This document shows, in pieces, positions 6,816 through 14,772 of a DNA stretch of 15,258 bases. Position 1 is the stretch's first letter, and each line of letters starts with the position of its first letter. Source of the stretch: JBBRQP01 sp038226175. GTDB lineage: Bacteria; Cyanobacteriota; Cyanobacteriia; Gloeobacterales; Anthocerotibacteraceae. Below the pieces are notes generated by a model, which saw only the letters and a program-made list of their open reading frames with translations, was not told where the DNA came from and ran no database searches. Made by a program: the position numbers and the translations under genes. The stretch spans positions 1-15,258 of the forward strand of contig JBBRQP010000067.1 of NCBI GenBank assembly GCA_038226175.1, read 5' to 3'.

Positions 6816-8028
6816 GCTCACCCTGTTTACTGGAGTTACACCATTGAAAGTCTTACCCTTTGCAGCGTTATTTCTGAGTTTAGTGGGGCTAGGCTTGAGT
6901 CTCTGGATTGTGATACCTGCCCCAACATTTGCGCTACTGACCCTAGGTGTGGGTGCGCCCGAGGTCAGTCCGTGGTTAGTAGTGTTCAATCTGCTAGCGC
7001 TGCTCTTAACCATTGCTGGGTGGCGCTATGGAACGTTTTCGGCAGTGACGTTGAGTTTGGTTTCAGGTGGACTAGTTTTGAGTCTCTGGCCGCTGTTACA
7101 AATTCCAGCCACTACAGCGCAGATGCAGCAAACCTTAAGCATAACTTTGGGTGCAGATTATCTCAAAGGCGTCCCCGCAAGCGTGCAAGCTCACTTTCGC
7201 CCTGAGCCATTTAGTTTACCCGAAGCTCTGCTAGGTGCGCCCACACTGCCCACCCGTGAAGTACGCGGTGTGCCACTCTCAGCCGCTGATGGCAGTCCGC
7301 TCACCGTCAATATTTACTTACCCCTCAAACCTGGTCATTATCCGGCTGTGGCGGTACTCTATGGGGGAGCTTGGCAACATGGCAGTCCTGATTCTGATGC
7401 GAGTTTTAATCGTTATCTAGCAGCCCAAGGCTACGTGATTTTTGCGCTTGATTACCGTCATGCACCCAAGTATCGTTTCCCAGCTCAGATTGAGGATGTC
7501 AACTTGGGACTCGCTTGGATAGATGCCCATGCCCGAGATTACGAAGCTGACCCAACACGCCTAGCGGTGCTCGGACGTTCGGCAGGAGCCCAGTTGGCAC
7601 TCTTGGCCGCCTATCGCCCCCAAGCCCATGTTCAAGCTGTAATCAGTTTTTATGGACCAGTAGATTTGAGTGAGGGCTATTTACATCCACCGCTACCCGA
7701 TCCGATCAATTCGCGTCAAGTACTCAAGCTATTTTTGGGCGGTACTTTACCCCAAATGCCCGAAAATTATCGTCAGGCATCTCCCATCCATCTGGTGCGC
7801 CCTGGTTTACCGCCCACCCTGCTCATCTATGGCGGACGTGATCATGTGGTACAAGCCAAATATGGACAGCAGTTACAAATTTTGCTGCGCGAGCAAGGTA
7901 ACCAAGCTGTTTTTTTGGCGATTCCTTGGGCTGAACATGCCTTTGATCTCGTCTTTCATGGGTTGAGCAGCCAGTTGGCGCAGTATGAGACCGAACGGTT
8001 TTTAGCTTGGGCTTTGTATCACAAGTAA
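6805..8028 (+). CDS. Membrane-anchored alpha/beta hydrolase (BD-FAE/esterase-lipase type)
   Basis: The 407-residue protein begins with three hydrophobic segments (about 15-38, 56-72 and 78-100), then a linker and a C-terminal hydrolase domain from about 150. That domain has the oxyanion region LYGGAWQHG (185-193, usually HGGGW; here Tyr replaces the first His), the nucleophile elbow GRSAG with Ser259, Asp346 in YGGRDHVV, and His378 in AEHAFD, so the Ser-Asp-His triad is complete. It is probably an esterase or lipase fixed to a membrane; the substrate and the membrane side are unknown. ATG 6805 is preferred over TTG 6802. The start lies inside the end of the preceding gene (stop 6813-6815), with GGAAGAAG about 12 bases upstream, so it belongs to the nadK operon. 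Confidence 0.88.
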   Translation: MQTKLTLFTGVTPLKVLPFAALFLSLVGLGLSLWIVIPAPTFALLTLGVGAPEVSPWLVVFNLLALLLTIAGWRYGTFSAVTLSLVSGGLVLSLWPLLQIPATTAQMQQTLSITLGADYLKGVPASVQAHFRPEPFSLPEALLGAPTLPTREVRGVPLSAADGSPLTVNIYLPLKPGHYPAVAVLYGGAWQHGSPDSDASFNRYLAAQGYVIFALDYRHAPKYRFPAQIEDVNLGLAWIDAHARDYEADPTRLAVLGRSAGAQLALLAAYRPQAHVQAVISFYGPVDLSEGYLHPPLPDPINSRQVLKLFLGGTLPQMPENYRQASPIHLVRPGLPPTLLIYGGRDHVVQAKYGQQLQILLREQGNQAVFLAIPWAEHAFDLVFHGLSSQLAQYETERFLAWALYHK

Positions 8029-8070
8029 TTATTCAGGCTTAAATAAGAGATAGAACCTCCGTTTATCCCC

Positions 8071-8439
8071 ATGACCACCCGTGTTTTAATCTGTCAAAAT
8101 CGTACCTGTCGCCGCGATGGTAGTTCAGACATTTTACTGGCCTTCCAACAGGCAACCCAAGGCTTAGCCGATATTGAACTAATCCAATCGGGCTGCTTAG
8201 GGCAATGTGGTAGTGGACCCAATGTCATTGTTGAGATGACAGGTCAGCCTGATATTTGGTATAACTTGCGCGATGCCCTTGATTGCGTACCGATTGTAGT
8301 CGAGCAACATTTGACAAAGGGCAAACCGGTATGGCAGTTGATGTCTCCTGCCAAACACCCCCATGCTCAAGCCGAGTATGGTTCACCAACCCTCAGCTTT
8401 TTGATGCGCATTAAGAATTGGCTGGGAATCTCAGCCTAG
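8071..8439 (+). CDS. (2Fe-2S) ferredoxin-domain protein, thioredoxin-like fold
   Basis: This 122-residue protein has four cysteines in the pattern of thioredoxin-like [2Fe-2S] ferredoxins: Cys8 and Cys13 in CQNRTC, and Cys42 and Cys46 in GCLGQCGSGPN. Such proteins carry single electrons; small stand-alone members are common in cyanobacteria but their partners are not known. The domain occupies about residues 1-80. The tail (about 85-122) is Pro/His-containing and ends in a hydrophobic, basic segment, SFLMRIKNWLGISA, which could be an amphipathic helix. It starts 42 bases after the hydrolase stop, in the same direction, so it may belong to the same transcript. Confidence 0.87.
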   Translation: MTTRVLICQNRTCRRDGSSDILLAFQQATQGLADIELIQSGCLGQCGSGPNVIVEMTGQPDIWYNLRDALDCVPIVVEQHLTKGKPVWQLMSPAKHPHAQAEYGSPTLSFLMRIKNWLGISA

Positions 8440-8467
8440 ATAAAACTTTCTTTGTAGAGATACACAA

Positions 8468-8887
8468 TCAAGGCTCACCCATAACATGAATGATCAGTTC
8501 GCGCTGATGGTGATGGGTGCGATGTTCCCAGACATATATCCCTTGCCACAGTCCCAAGCCTAGCTGACCATGCACAATCGGAATCGTCTCTGATGTTTTA
8601 GTTAAGGCACTACGAATATGGGCTGGCATATCATCGGAGCCTTCATTAGCATGGCGATAGGGCAAGGATTCAGGTACTAGTTTCGAGAAAAACATTTCTA
8701 AATCTGCTAACACATCTGGATCAGCATTTTCTTGAATAAGGAGACTTGCCGAAGTATGACAAATATAAACTACACACAGGCCAATATTTACGCCAGAATC
8801 TCTAACGACACTCTGGATTTCTGAGGTAATCAGATGTAGAGATTTATCTGGAGTGGATACTTTCAAAGTTGCCTGATATTGACGCAT
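8468..8887 (-). CDS. yjbQ: YjbQ/UPF0047 family protein (secondary thiamine-phosphate synthase enzyme)
   Basis: The 139-residue product has the usual family length and motifs: YICHTSASLLIQEN near residue 42, DLEMFFSKLVP, NEGSDDMPAHIRSAL, LGLGQ-like LGLGLWQGIYVWEHR, and the His-rich HTHHHQRELIIHVMG end, which probably binds metal. E. coli YjbQ has weak thiamine-phosphate synthase activity; the main role is unclear. The start is placed at ATG 8887, with AGGA 4 bases upstream and one base after the TAA of the upstream gene. An in-frame ATG at 8908 would overlap that gene and add 7 residues with no sign of conservation. The one-base gap to the DUF3119 gene implies translational coupling. Confidence 0.9.
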   Translation of the reverse strand: MRQYQATLKVSTPDKSLHLITSEIQSVVRDSGVNIGLCVVYICHTSASLLIQENADPDVLADLEMFFSKLVPESLPYRHANEGSDDMPAHIRSALTKTSETIPIVHGQLGLGLWQGIYVWEHRTHHHQRELIIHVMGEP

Positions 8888-8888
8888 G

Positions 8889-9254
8889 TTATCCTGTCTT
8901 ACCAACATGAATTTCTAAGTATCGAACTAATTCCTTAGCGTCAAATAATACTGGGATCAGATGAATGCTATATATTTCTCGAAAATAAAAAATTACTGGA
9001 AAACCTGACCAATACAAGCGCCATTCTTTCCATTCGCTATAGGGAAAAGACTTTACCAAAGTTTGCCCTCGATAGACCTCAAAGGCCGTATCTGTAAAGG
9101 TGATCTGAATGTTGCGCGCCTGAAAAGCCAAAAAAAGTGCCAATCCTACAACGACCAGTCCCACAATTGGCAACCAAAACCCCACAACCCCGGCTAAAAT
9201 ACCAGTACCAATAGGTACGCCATAGGTGGGTTTTAAGGTCACAGGTGCAGACAT
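8889..9254 (-). CDS. DUF3119 family membrane protein
   Basis: A 121-residue protein with two close hydrophobic segments near the N-terminus (about 12-45), then a soluble domain reading ITFTDTAFEVYRG, FPYSEWKEWRLYW, VIFYFREIYSIHLIPVLFD. This matches my recollection of cyanobacterial DUF3119, a conserved family of unknown function. The start at 9254 is chosen because the 32 residues that an earlier ATG (9350) would add are unlike the family and would run past the 5' region of queG. The ribosome binding site is weak (GAG about 7 bases upstream). It is the first gene of a pair with yjbQ. Confidence 0.8.
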   Translation of the reverse strand: MSAPVTLKPTYGVPIGTGILAGVVGFWLPIVGLVVVGLALFLAFQARNIQITFTDTAFEVYRGQTLVKSFPYSEWKEWRLYWSGFPVIFYFREIYSIHLIPVLFDAKELVRYLEIHVGKTG

Positions 9255-9274
9255 AAAAGACTCGTGGCAACTAG

Positions 9275-9316
9275 ACCTTAGCCTAGCACAGGCTTTTGGG
9301 TATATGAGGCTAAGGT
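9275..9316. promoter_or_regulatory. Inverted repeat in the divergent DUF3119-queG promoter region
   Basis: ACCTTAGCC (9275-9283) and GGCTAAGGT (9308-9316) form a perfect 9-bp inverted repeat with a 24-base spacer. A competing small hairpin, AGCCT (9280-9284) with AGGCT (9290-9294), is followed by TTTTGGG. TATATG at 9301-9306 could be a -10 for queG, whose ATG starts at 9340. The repeat lies between both divergent starts, so an operator or an RNA hairpin are both possible. Confidence 0.4.
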
Positions 9317-9339
9317 AGAGCCTAGGGGCAAGCATTGAC

Positions 9340-10257
9340 ATGATCACCATAACCGAACAATTGAAATCAGAAGCTCTGGCATTAGGGTTTTCAAAAGTAG
9401 GGATTGCCCATGCTAATGCCCTAGGTCATAGCAACCCTGCTTTGACAGAATGGCTCGCAGCGGGTTATCAAGCTGATATGGCTTGGATGCAAGATCCACG
9501 AAGGCAAGATATCACGCAGGTTTTGCCGGGTATCGAATCGGTGGTCGTCGTCGCCTTAAATTACAAAACACCCCAAAAGCCCTCAGCTATCGGCACGGGT
9601 AAAATTTCGACGTATACCCAGGGTCGCGATTATCACAAGGTATTAGGTGGACGACTCAAAAAACTTACCCGCTGGTTAGACTCAGCTGTACCTGATGCTC
9701 GTCACCGTTGGTATGTGGACACGGGGCCTGTTACCGAAAAAATCTGGGCTCAAGCAGCAGGTCTAGGCTGGATCGGAAAAAATAGCCTCCTATTGACTCG
9801 GGAATACGGCTCTCTAGTTTTTTTGGGCGTGCTCCTGACAACCGTGAAACTCATCGCAGATCCAGCCACAACGGCTCATTGTGGCACTTGCCAGCGTTGT
9901 ATCCTAGCCTGTCCAACGGACGCCATTTTACCCGGCTCGATCATTGACAGTAACCGCTGTCTGGCCTATCACACAATCGAAAACCCCGCCCTAGCCTTGC
10001 CTACGGAGTTAGACCTAGAAGCGTGGGTGGTCGGCTGTGATATCTGTCAAACCTGCTGTCCTTTTAATGACAAAACGCCTTTTTCGGTGATCCCAGATTT
10101 TTTGCCACGGGCGGGGGTGATTGGGGTATCGTTGAGCGCGTTTGCACGCATGAGTGATGAAGCTTTTGCGGCCTGGAGTCTGGGGATGGCGCTACGGCGT
10201 GTCAAAGCAGGGCGGCTACGACGTAACGCTCGCCATCGCGCAGGTTATCCTGGATAA
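9340..10257 (+). CDS. queG: Epoxyqueuosine reductase QueG
   Basis: QueG performs the last step of queuosine synthesis: it reduces epoxyqueuosine to queuosine at the wobble base of tRNAs with GUN anticodons, using cobalamin and two [4Fe-4S] clusters. The eight cluster cysteines are present: Cys181, 184, 187 and 191 in CGTCQRCILAC, then Cys207, and Cys233, 236 and 239/240 in CDICQTCC. Asp127 in WYVDTGP is the expected catalytic acid, and GLGWIGKNSLL (141-151) is a typical cobalamin-site segment. The 305 residues equal the short form; the C-terminal HEAT-like part of longer versions is absent or minimal. The ABC exporter gene starts 33 bases downstream, so the two are probably co-transcribed, although no functional link is evident. 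Confidence 0.95.
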   Translation: MITITEQLKSEALALGFSKVGIAHANALGHSNPALTEWLAAGYQADMAWMQDPRRQDITQVLPGIESVVVVALNYKTPQKPSAIGTGKISTYTQGRDYHKVLGGRLKKLTRWLDSAVPDARHRWYVDTGPVTEKIWAQAAGLGWIGKNSLLLTREYGSLVFLGVLLTTVKLIADPATTAHCGTCQRCILACPTDAILPGSIIDSNRCLAYHTIENPALALPTELDLEAWVVGCDICQTCCPFNDKTPFSVIPDFLPRAGVIGVSLSAFARMSDEAFAAWSLGMALRRVKAGRLRRNARHRAGYPG

Positions 10258-10290
10258 AGCAACGCAAAAAGCTGGGTTAAAGGTGTGAAT

Positions 10291-12042
10291 GTGACTTCAG
10301 GGATCATCAAAGATACAGGACTGATTGCCCGTTTATTACCCTATGCCCGTCGCCAAGGAAAATTATTTGGCATCGCCTTGTTATTGTTACCTATACTGGC
10401 CTGTGCTTCGGGAGTTCAGCCGCTTATATTTAAACAAGTAATTGATACGTTACTCAAACAAGATACCCAAAATCTTGGGCTCTATATCGGGCTTTTGGTG
10501 GGTACATTAGTGGTACAGCTGGTATTGTCCAGTACTCAGGGCTATCTATTACAAAAGGCAGGACAAAATCTCACCGCTGATGTGCGTGAGAGCTTATTTA
10601 CCCATGTCATGTCATTATCTTCATCCTATTTTTCTCGCACCCCTGTGGGTAAGTTAATCACCCGTTTGACCAGTGATGTCGAGGCGCTTGGGGATGTTTT
10701 TTCGACGGGTGCAGTCGGTATTTTTAGTGATTTAGTTTCGATTATTGTTGTGATTGGCTTCATGTTAGTTTTACGTTGGGATCTAGCCCTGATTTTGACC
10801 GCATTACTGATTCCGATCTCGATTATCGTGTTATTTTTTCAGCAACGTTATCGCACGGCCAACTTTCGGGTTCGCGAAGAATTATCTTTACTAAATGCGG
10901 TTTTGCAAGAAAATATGCTCGGTATTATGGTGGTACAAATGTTTCGTCGCGAAGCACGTAATGCCCAACAGTTTGATGGGGTCAATCAAAGTTATCGCAA
11001 AGCTCTGGATGAGACTATTTTTTATGACTCAGCCATTTCTGGTGTTATGGAATGGATTGGCTTAATTGCGATTGCGACCTTACTCTGGTTTGGGGGTGGC
11101 GAAGTCTTACACAAAGAACTGACCTACGGCACACTGGTTGCCTTCATTCAGTATGCCCAGCGTCTGTTTGATCCAATTCGTCAAATCACCGAAAAATTTA
11201 CGGTAGTACAATCAGGGCTGACGGCGATTGAACGGATTGGTGCGATCTTAGATGAGCCAGTCGAAATCCGTGACCCTGCGCAACCCAAGCAATTACCCAC
11301 TCAGATCAAGGGTGAGATCATTTTTGAGAATGTTTCCTTAGCCTACAAAGATGATGATTTTGTAATTCGGGATATTAGCTTTCAGATCAAACCGGGTGAA
11401 AAAGTAGCGCTTGTGGGACCGACTGGCGCTGGCAAAAGTTCGATTATTCGTCTATTGGGGCGGTTATACGAACCAACTCGCGGCAGAATTTTGATTGATG
11501 GTGTTGATATTCGGGATCTGACCCAACGCGATTTACGTGAAGCCGTGGGCATTGTCCTACAAGAGGGCTTCATGTTTTCGGGCGATGTGGCCTCTAACTT
11601 AGCCTTGGGTGAGACCTATTCTCTAGCCGAAATCAAAGCGGCGGCACTCTCTATGAATGTGGATCGCTTTATCGAAAACCTGCCTGATGGCTACCAAACA
11701 CAAGTACGCGAGCGGGGTAGTAATTTATCGACTGGTCAAAAACAACTTTTAGCCTTTGCCCGTATTGCCCTGCGTGACCCTAAGGTTTTGGTTTTAGATG
11801 AGGCGACGGCGAGCTTGGATGTGGGAACCGAAGTAGAAGTTCAGCAAGCCTTAGAAAAACTGCTTGTTAGTCGGACGGCTATTATTATTGCGCACCGCCT
11901 TTCAACGATCCGTAATGTGGATCGCATCCTTGTGCTCAAGCGTGGGGAATTAGTTGAGGTCGGAACCCATCAAGAACTTCTCGCCAAAGATGGTGTTTAT
12001 GCTAACTTGTATCGTTTGCAAGAGCTGTCTGTGGTGGTGTAG
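10291..12042 (+). CDS. ABC exporter half-transporter (fused membrane and ATPase domains)
   Basis: This is a type IV (MsbA/MdlB/YheI-like) half-transporter that should act as a dimer in the cytoplasmic membrane. The membrane domain (about 1-330) has six hydrophobic segments, with YFSRTPVGKLITRLTSDV at the intracellular loop. The ATPase domain (about 343-583) has Walker A GPTGAGKSS (376-384), the Q-loop Gln at 424, signature LSTGQ (479-483, with Thr instead of the usual Gly), Walker B VLVLDEATAS with catalytic Glu504, and the H-loop His535. All catalytic residues are present, so it should hydrolyse ATP. The substrate cannot be told. GTG 10291 is preferred because AAAGG lies 7 bases upstream; an in-frame GTG at 10285 would add two residues. 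Confidence 0.92.
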   Translation: MTSGIIKDTGLIARLLPYARRQGKLFGIALLLLPILACASGVQPLIFKQVIDTLLKQDTQNLGLYIGLLVGTLVVQLVLSSTQGYLLQKAGQNLTADVRESLFTHVMSLSSSYFSRTPVGKLITRLTSDVEALGDVFSTGAVGIFSDLVSIIVVIGFMLVLRWDLALILTALLIPISIIVLFFQQRYRTANFRVREELSLLNAVLQENMLGIMVVQMFRREARNAQQFDGVNQSYRKALDETIFYDSAISGVMEWIGLIAIATLLWFGGGEVLHKELTYGTLVAFIQYAQRLFDPIRQITEKFTVVQSGLTAIERIGAILDEPVEIRDPAQPKQLPTQIKGEIIFENVSLAYKDDDFVIRDISFQIKPGEKVALVGPTGAGKSSIIRLLGRLYEPTRGRILIDGVDIRDLTQRDLREAVGIVLQEGFMFSGDVASNLALGETYSLAEIKAAALSMNVDRFIENLPDGYQTQVRERGSNLSTGQKQLLAFARIALRDPKVLVLDEATASLDVGTEVEVQQALEKLLVSRTAIIIAHRLSTIRNVDRILVLKRGELVEVGTHQELLAKDGVYANLYRLQELSVVV

Positions 12043-12051
12043 TTATATCAA

Positions 12052-12414
12052 TCAATCACCTAGTAAAACGAGTTGATAACCCGCAGCAGAGGGCGTAACT
12101 ACCGAAATAAAAACTAGTGGCTCGTTGCTACTATTGGTTACACCATGGATAGCTCCCGTAGGCGCAATGACTACATCTCCCGCAATAATACGCTGGGTAT
12201 TACCGAGACTATCCAGATAATACACGCCTTCACCCGTCAAAACAGTCCAAGTATCTTGTCCACTAGGATGTAGATGAGGAGAAACTTTCTGTCCTAGCTT
12301 GATATACCAGGCGACAACTGCCGCCTCTTGGGATTCTGTAATAATGGAACGGATCGGCTCCCCAGCGGTTGGCTGAAAAAACTTAGCACTTGTGAAGATT
12401 CTATGGGTATGCAT
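12052..12414 (-). CDS. Small single-domain cupin protein
   Basis: The 120 residues form one cupin barrel. Motif 1 reads HLHPSGQDTWTVLTGEG with His47 and His49, but the usual Glu ligand position is held by Gln53/Asp54. Motif 2, GDVVIAPTGAIHGVTN, is a perfect G-x5-P-x-G-x2-H-x3-N with His90. A metal site is therefore likely, though altered. Function could be enzymatic (dioxygenase, isomerase) or binding; nothing in the sequence decides. The gene begins 11 bases after the stop of the large secreted protein gene and is probably co-transcribed with it. The start has no strong ribosome binding site, which fits coupling. Its 3' end is only 9 bases from the convergent ABC exporter. Confidence 0.87.
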   Translation of the reverse strand: MHTHRIFTSAKFFQPTAGEPIRSIITESQEAAVVAWYIKLGQKVSPHLHPSGQDTWTVLTGEGVYYLDSLGNTQRIIAGDVVIAPTGAIHGVTNSSNEPLVFISVVTPSAAGYQLVLLGD

Positions 12415-12425
12415 CTTGGTGATCT

Positions 12426-14636
12426 TTAAGACGCTGGTGTTTTAGGAGTAGGTAGGGGTTCGGCAACCCAAGGCGGCGTGGCCTCTTTGATTTTTTTGGT
12501 CATAAAAAGTATGGCTCGGCGAGCTGCCGTTGTGCGTTCATCCTCCACTAAACCAGGAACATTACTCACTTGAATATCTTGCCAAGCTAACTCTCCTTTA
12601 GCAGTGACAATATTATATTGAATCACCACATCAGAAATATTTCCCATCCCCAAGTTAAACAAACTACCCGTATAAAACGTACTGCCGCGTACCATACCTA
12701 GACATATCGCATCCACGCCCAAAAGTTTCGCTAACAAACGGGGATTGGTGCTCAATACTTGCACAGGCTCAATACCCAACTTATTAAGACGGGCTCGGGT
12801 TTGATCGGGATTGAGGGTTTGCCAATGCAACTCTTTGCGCAATTGGGCAGCAAATAGACTACCTAGACTTTCTGGGGGCTGATGCGGGTCTTCGCCACCG
12901 ATTTCGGCATCGGGTCCAAAAATAGCAATTGTGCGAATAGCAGCCAAAACTTTGGGTTGTTGCACTAAAGGTGGGGGGTCTTGGGTAAGCATACCTTTTT
13001 TCACTTGCTCATAAATACCCTTAGAAAACTTATTAGAAATATCGTGAGCAGCTATGACCATGGCATTATTGGTGGACTCAATAACAGAGTTGAGCCGTAA
13101 AAATCCCGGATCAAAATTAACCGTATCAGCTTGCCAAATCACCTCAGCTGCTGGATTAAGCGCTTGCGCTTTAGCCAAAACGCGCGGGGTATTGGGTTGC
13201 CCCAATAAGACCAAGGGCACCCCACCCAAGAAGGCCGAACCCAAAAAAGTAAGAAGAGAACTAACTACCCGATCAGAGGCTTCTATTTTGATGGGATCAC
13301 CCACAATCAAGATATCAGCTGCGAGTCCTTGGGCGACCTCGCGGGCAGCCTCCTTGCTGGTACGTACCTGTTCGGCACTCATATCAAGAGCGGCTAAGAT
13401 CGAACGCACTTGAAATGGCGGAATAATTTCGTATTGCCGTGTCCAGAGCAAATCCCCGGAAACCACATCCGCAATATCGGGCAAACTAGTGCCGGGCTGA
13501 GGGTTGAGGGTCTCGAAGCCCAACACCGCTATGCGTTTTAGTCCTGAATGACTGAGTAGGGGAGCACTCTCCTGCTGTGTTACAATCATCCGCCGGATGC
13601 CCGCTTCTAAAGGCTGGTCTTTTTTTGGCTTAGCTACAGGCGGATCAGCAGTTGCACCAGGATAGCTTTGAGTTTGTAAAAAGGCATCCTGATTATCTGT
13701 TCCCAAAAAGATCACCTGATCAGAAGTTGTAGCAAGGTCTAAGGCGTGGCCTTTATAGATAATGGGCTCCTCTTCACCCAAAGGATCCCAGTAAAGCATG
13801 CGCTCAGGGGTGCTCACCCACAGATGGCGATTATCAGCGGCACCGCGCAAACGCGTGATCTGAGTGTCAGAAACAGCAAACCGTTCGACCAACTTATTGG
13901 TACGGGTATTGATGGTCAACACATTATCATCCGCACTGATTACGTAGAGACGATTGCCATCACGACTCAAGCTCAACTGCGGACGTAGAGGGTCATAGAG
14001 GATACTCAAAGGTTGACCAAGGGTGCCATTAAGGGGATTAATAGTCCAGACTTGGGCAGCTGGTTCGGGGACATAGCGCACAGCTGACACATAAATACGC
14101 AGCCCATCACCGCTGACAACAAGATCCTGAGGCTGATGAATCTCTGCCAAAGTGGTCAAAAAACTCACGGTGCGCGCGCTAGGATCAATCTGATAAATAA
14201 AACTTTCGCCCGCAAGTGTCGTCACGCCTACATAGGCCAAATCCCGATTTTCGGTATAGCCCAAACCAAATAATTTTGCACCAGTCAAGGTACTACCGGC
14301 CTCAAGAGTAGGCACTTCTGCGCTAGCAGTTGCCATCTGAGCAGCTGGTTTGGGTAGGGCTAGCGTGGCCTGGATTTGCCAGGTTTGGGGATCAACTAAC
14401 GTTACACTTTGCCCGGAGGCAATCACAAGCAAACCATTTTTGGTCTCAGCTACATTGTGAAACGCTGTCCCAATGGCTAAGTTAAGTCCATCAGGCCGTC
14501 TTTGACCGGTTGCTAGATTAGTTTGGATTAATTGCTGTTTAGCACTGTTGAGCAGATAAGCAGTCTGCGCGCTCACCGGTCTTAATTCTAAGATGGCAAC
14601 CAAACTCAGCAAAATATTGACAGTTTTGAGGCGCAT
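12426..14636 (-). CDS. Secreted beta-propeller protein with two tandem CsgG/TolB-N-like domains
   Basis: I do not recognise a named family. Residues 1-23 look like a Sec signal peptide, with cleavage likely after VSA (21-23); there is no lipobox Cys. Residues about 25-325 contain repeated YVTN/WD-like strands (YQIDPSARTV, GDGLRIYVSAV, RDGNRLYVISADDNVLTINT), indicating a beta-propeller. After a Pro/Lys linker (about 328-345) come two related domains starting LKRIAVLGF (366-374) and IRTIAIFGP (567-575). Each has a segment like LGVDAICLGM (639-648) or LAADILIVGD (438-447), followed by VIWQADTVNFDPG (499-511) or LAWQDIQVSNVPG (683-695). These resemble CsgG/GNA1162/TolB-N folds. A periplasmic or outer-membrane-associated role is inferred. 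A cupin gene follows 11 bases downstream. Confidence 0.72.
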   Translation of the reverse strand: MRLKTVNILLSLVAILELRPVSAQTAYLLNSAKQQLIQTNLATGQRRPDGLNLAIGTAFHNVAETKNGLLVIASGQSVTLVDPQTWQIQATLALPKPAAQMATASAEVPTLEAGSTLTGAKLFGLGYTENRDLAYVGVTTLAGESFIYQIDPSARTVSFLTTLAEIHQPQDLVVSGDGLRIYVSAVRYVPEPAAQVWTINPLNGTLGQPLSILYDPLRPQLSLSRDGNRLYVISADDNVLTINTRTNKLVERFAVSDTQITRLRGAADNRHLWVSTPERMLYWDPLGEEEPIIYKGHALDLATTSDQVIFLGTDNQDAFLQTQSYPGATADPPVAKPKKDQPLEAGIRRMIVTQQESAPLLSHSGLKRIAVLGFETLNPQPGTSLPDIADVVSGDLLWTRQYEIIPPFQVRSILAALDMSAEQVRTSKEAAREVAQGLAADILIVGDPIKIEASDRVVSSLLTFLGSAFLGGVPLVLLGQPNTPRVLAKAQALNPAAEVIWQADTVNFDPGFLRLNSVIESTNNAMVIAAHDISNKFSKGIYEQVKKGMLTQDPPPLVQQPKVLAAIRTIAIFGPDAEIGGEDPHQPPESLGSLFAAQLRKELHWQTLNPDQTRARLNKLGIEPVQVLSTNPRLLAKLLGVDAICLGMVRGSTFYTGSLFNLGMGNISDVVIQYNIVTAKGELAWQDIQVSNVPGLVEDERTTAARRAILFMTKKIKEATPPWVAEPLPTPKTPAS

Positions 14637-14661
14637 CAGTCTATTCTCTGCCTTTTGTCCC

Positions 14662-14684
14662 CCTTAGTATAGCTAGGGCTAAGG
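14662..14684. promoter_or_regulatory. Possible promoter/operator of the propeller protein gene
   Basis: On the minus strand TATACT (14671-14666) is a plausible -10 about 30 bases before the ATG at 14636; no good -35 is visible. It is embedded in an inverted repeat, CCTTAG (14662-14667) with CTAAGG (14679-14684). The minus-strand sequence CCTTAGCCCTAGC closely resembles CCTTAGCCTAGC upstream of queG. Confidence 0.3.
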
Positions 14685-14772
14685 CATTGGGTAGACTCAC
14701 TCAGCTCACCTAAAAACCCTTATCGAAGACTTGGGTTCAAAACACTGTCCTTCTAAGAGGGCTTTTAGCTAG

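Noticed and set aside
8029..8070. Search for a terminator between the hydrolase and the [2Fe-2S] gene
   Set aside because: No stem with a T-run is visible; read-through is as likely as a new promoter.
9255..9350. 32-residue N-terminal extension of the DUF3119 protein
   Set aside because: It would run across the inverted repeat and into the queG start, and its residues do not look like the family's N-terminus.
12043..12051. Terminator between the ABC exporter and the convergent cupin gene
   Set aside because: Only 9 bases separate the stops and no hairpin fits there; the transcripts probably overlap.
13054..13413. 119-residue plus-strand frame inside the propeller protein gene
   Set aside because: It is the antisense shadow of the long minus-strand gene, has low-complexity Ser/Lys/Thr composition, and no ribosome binding site.
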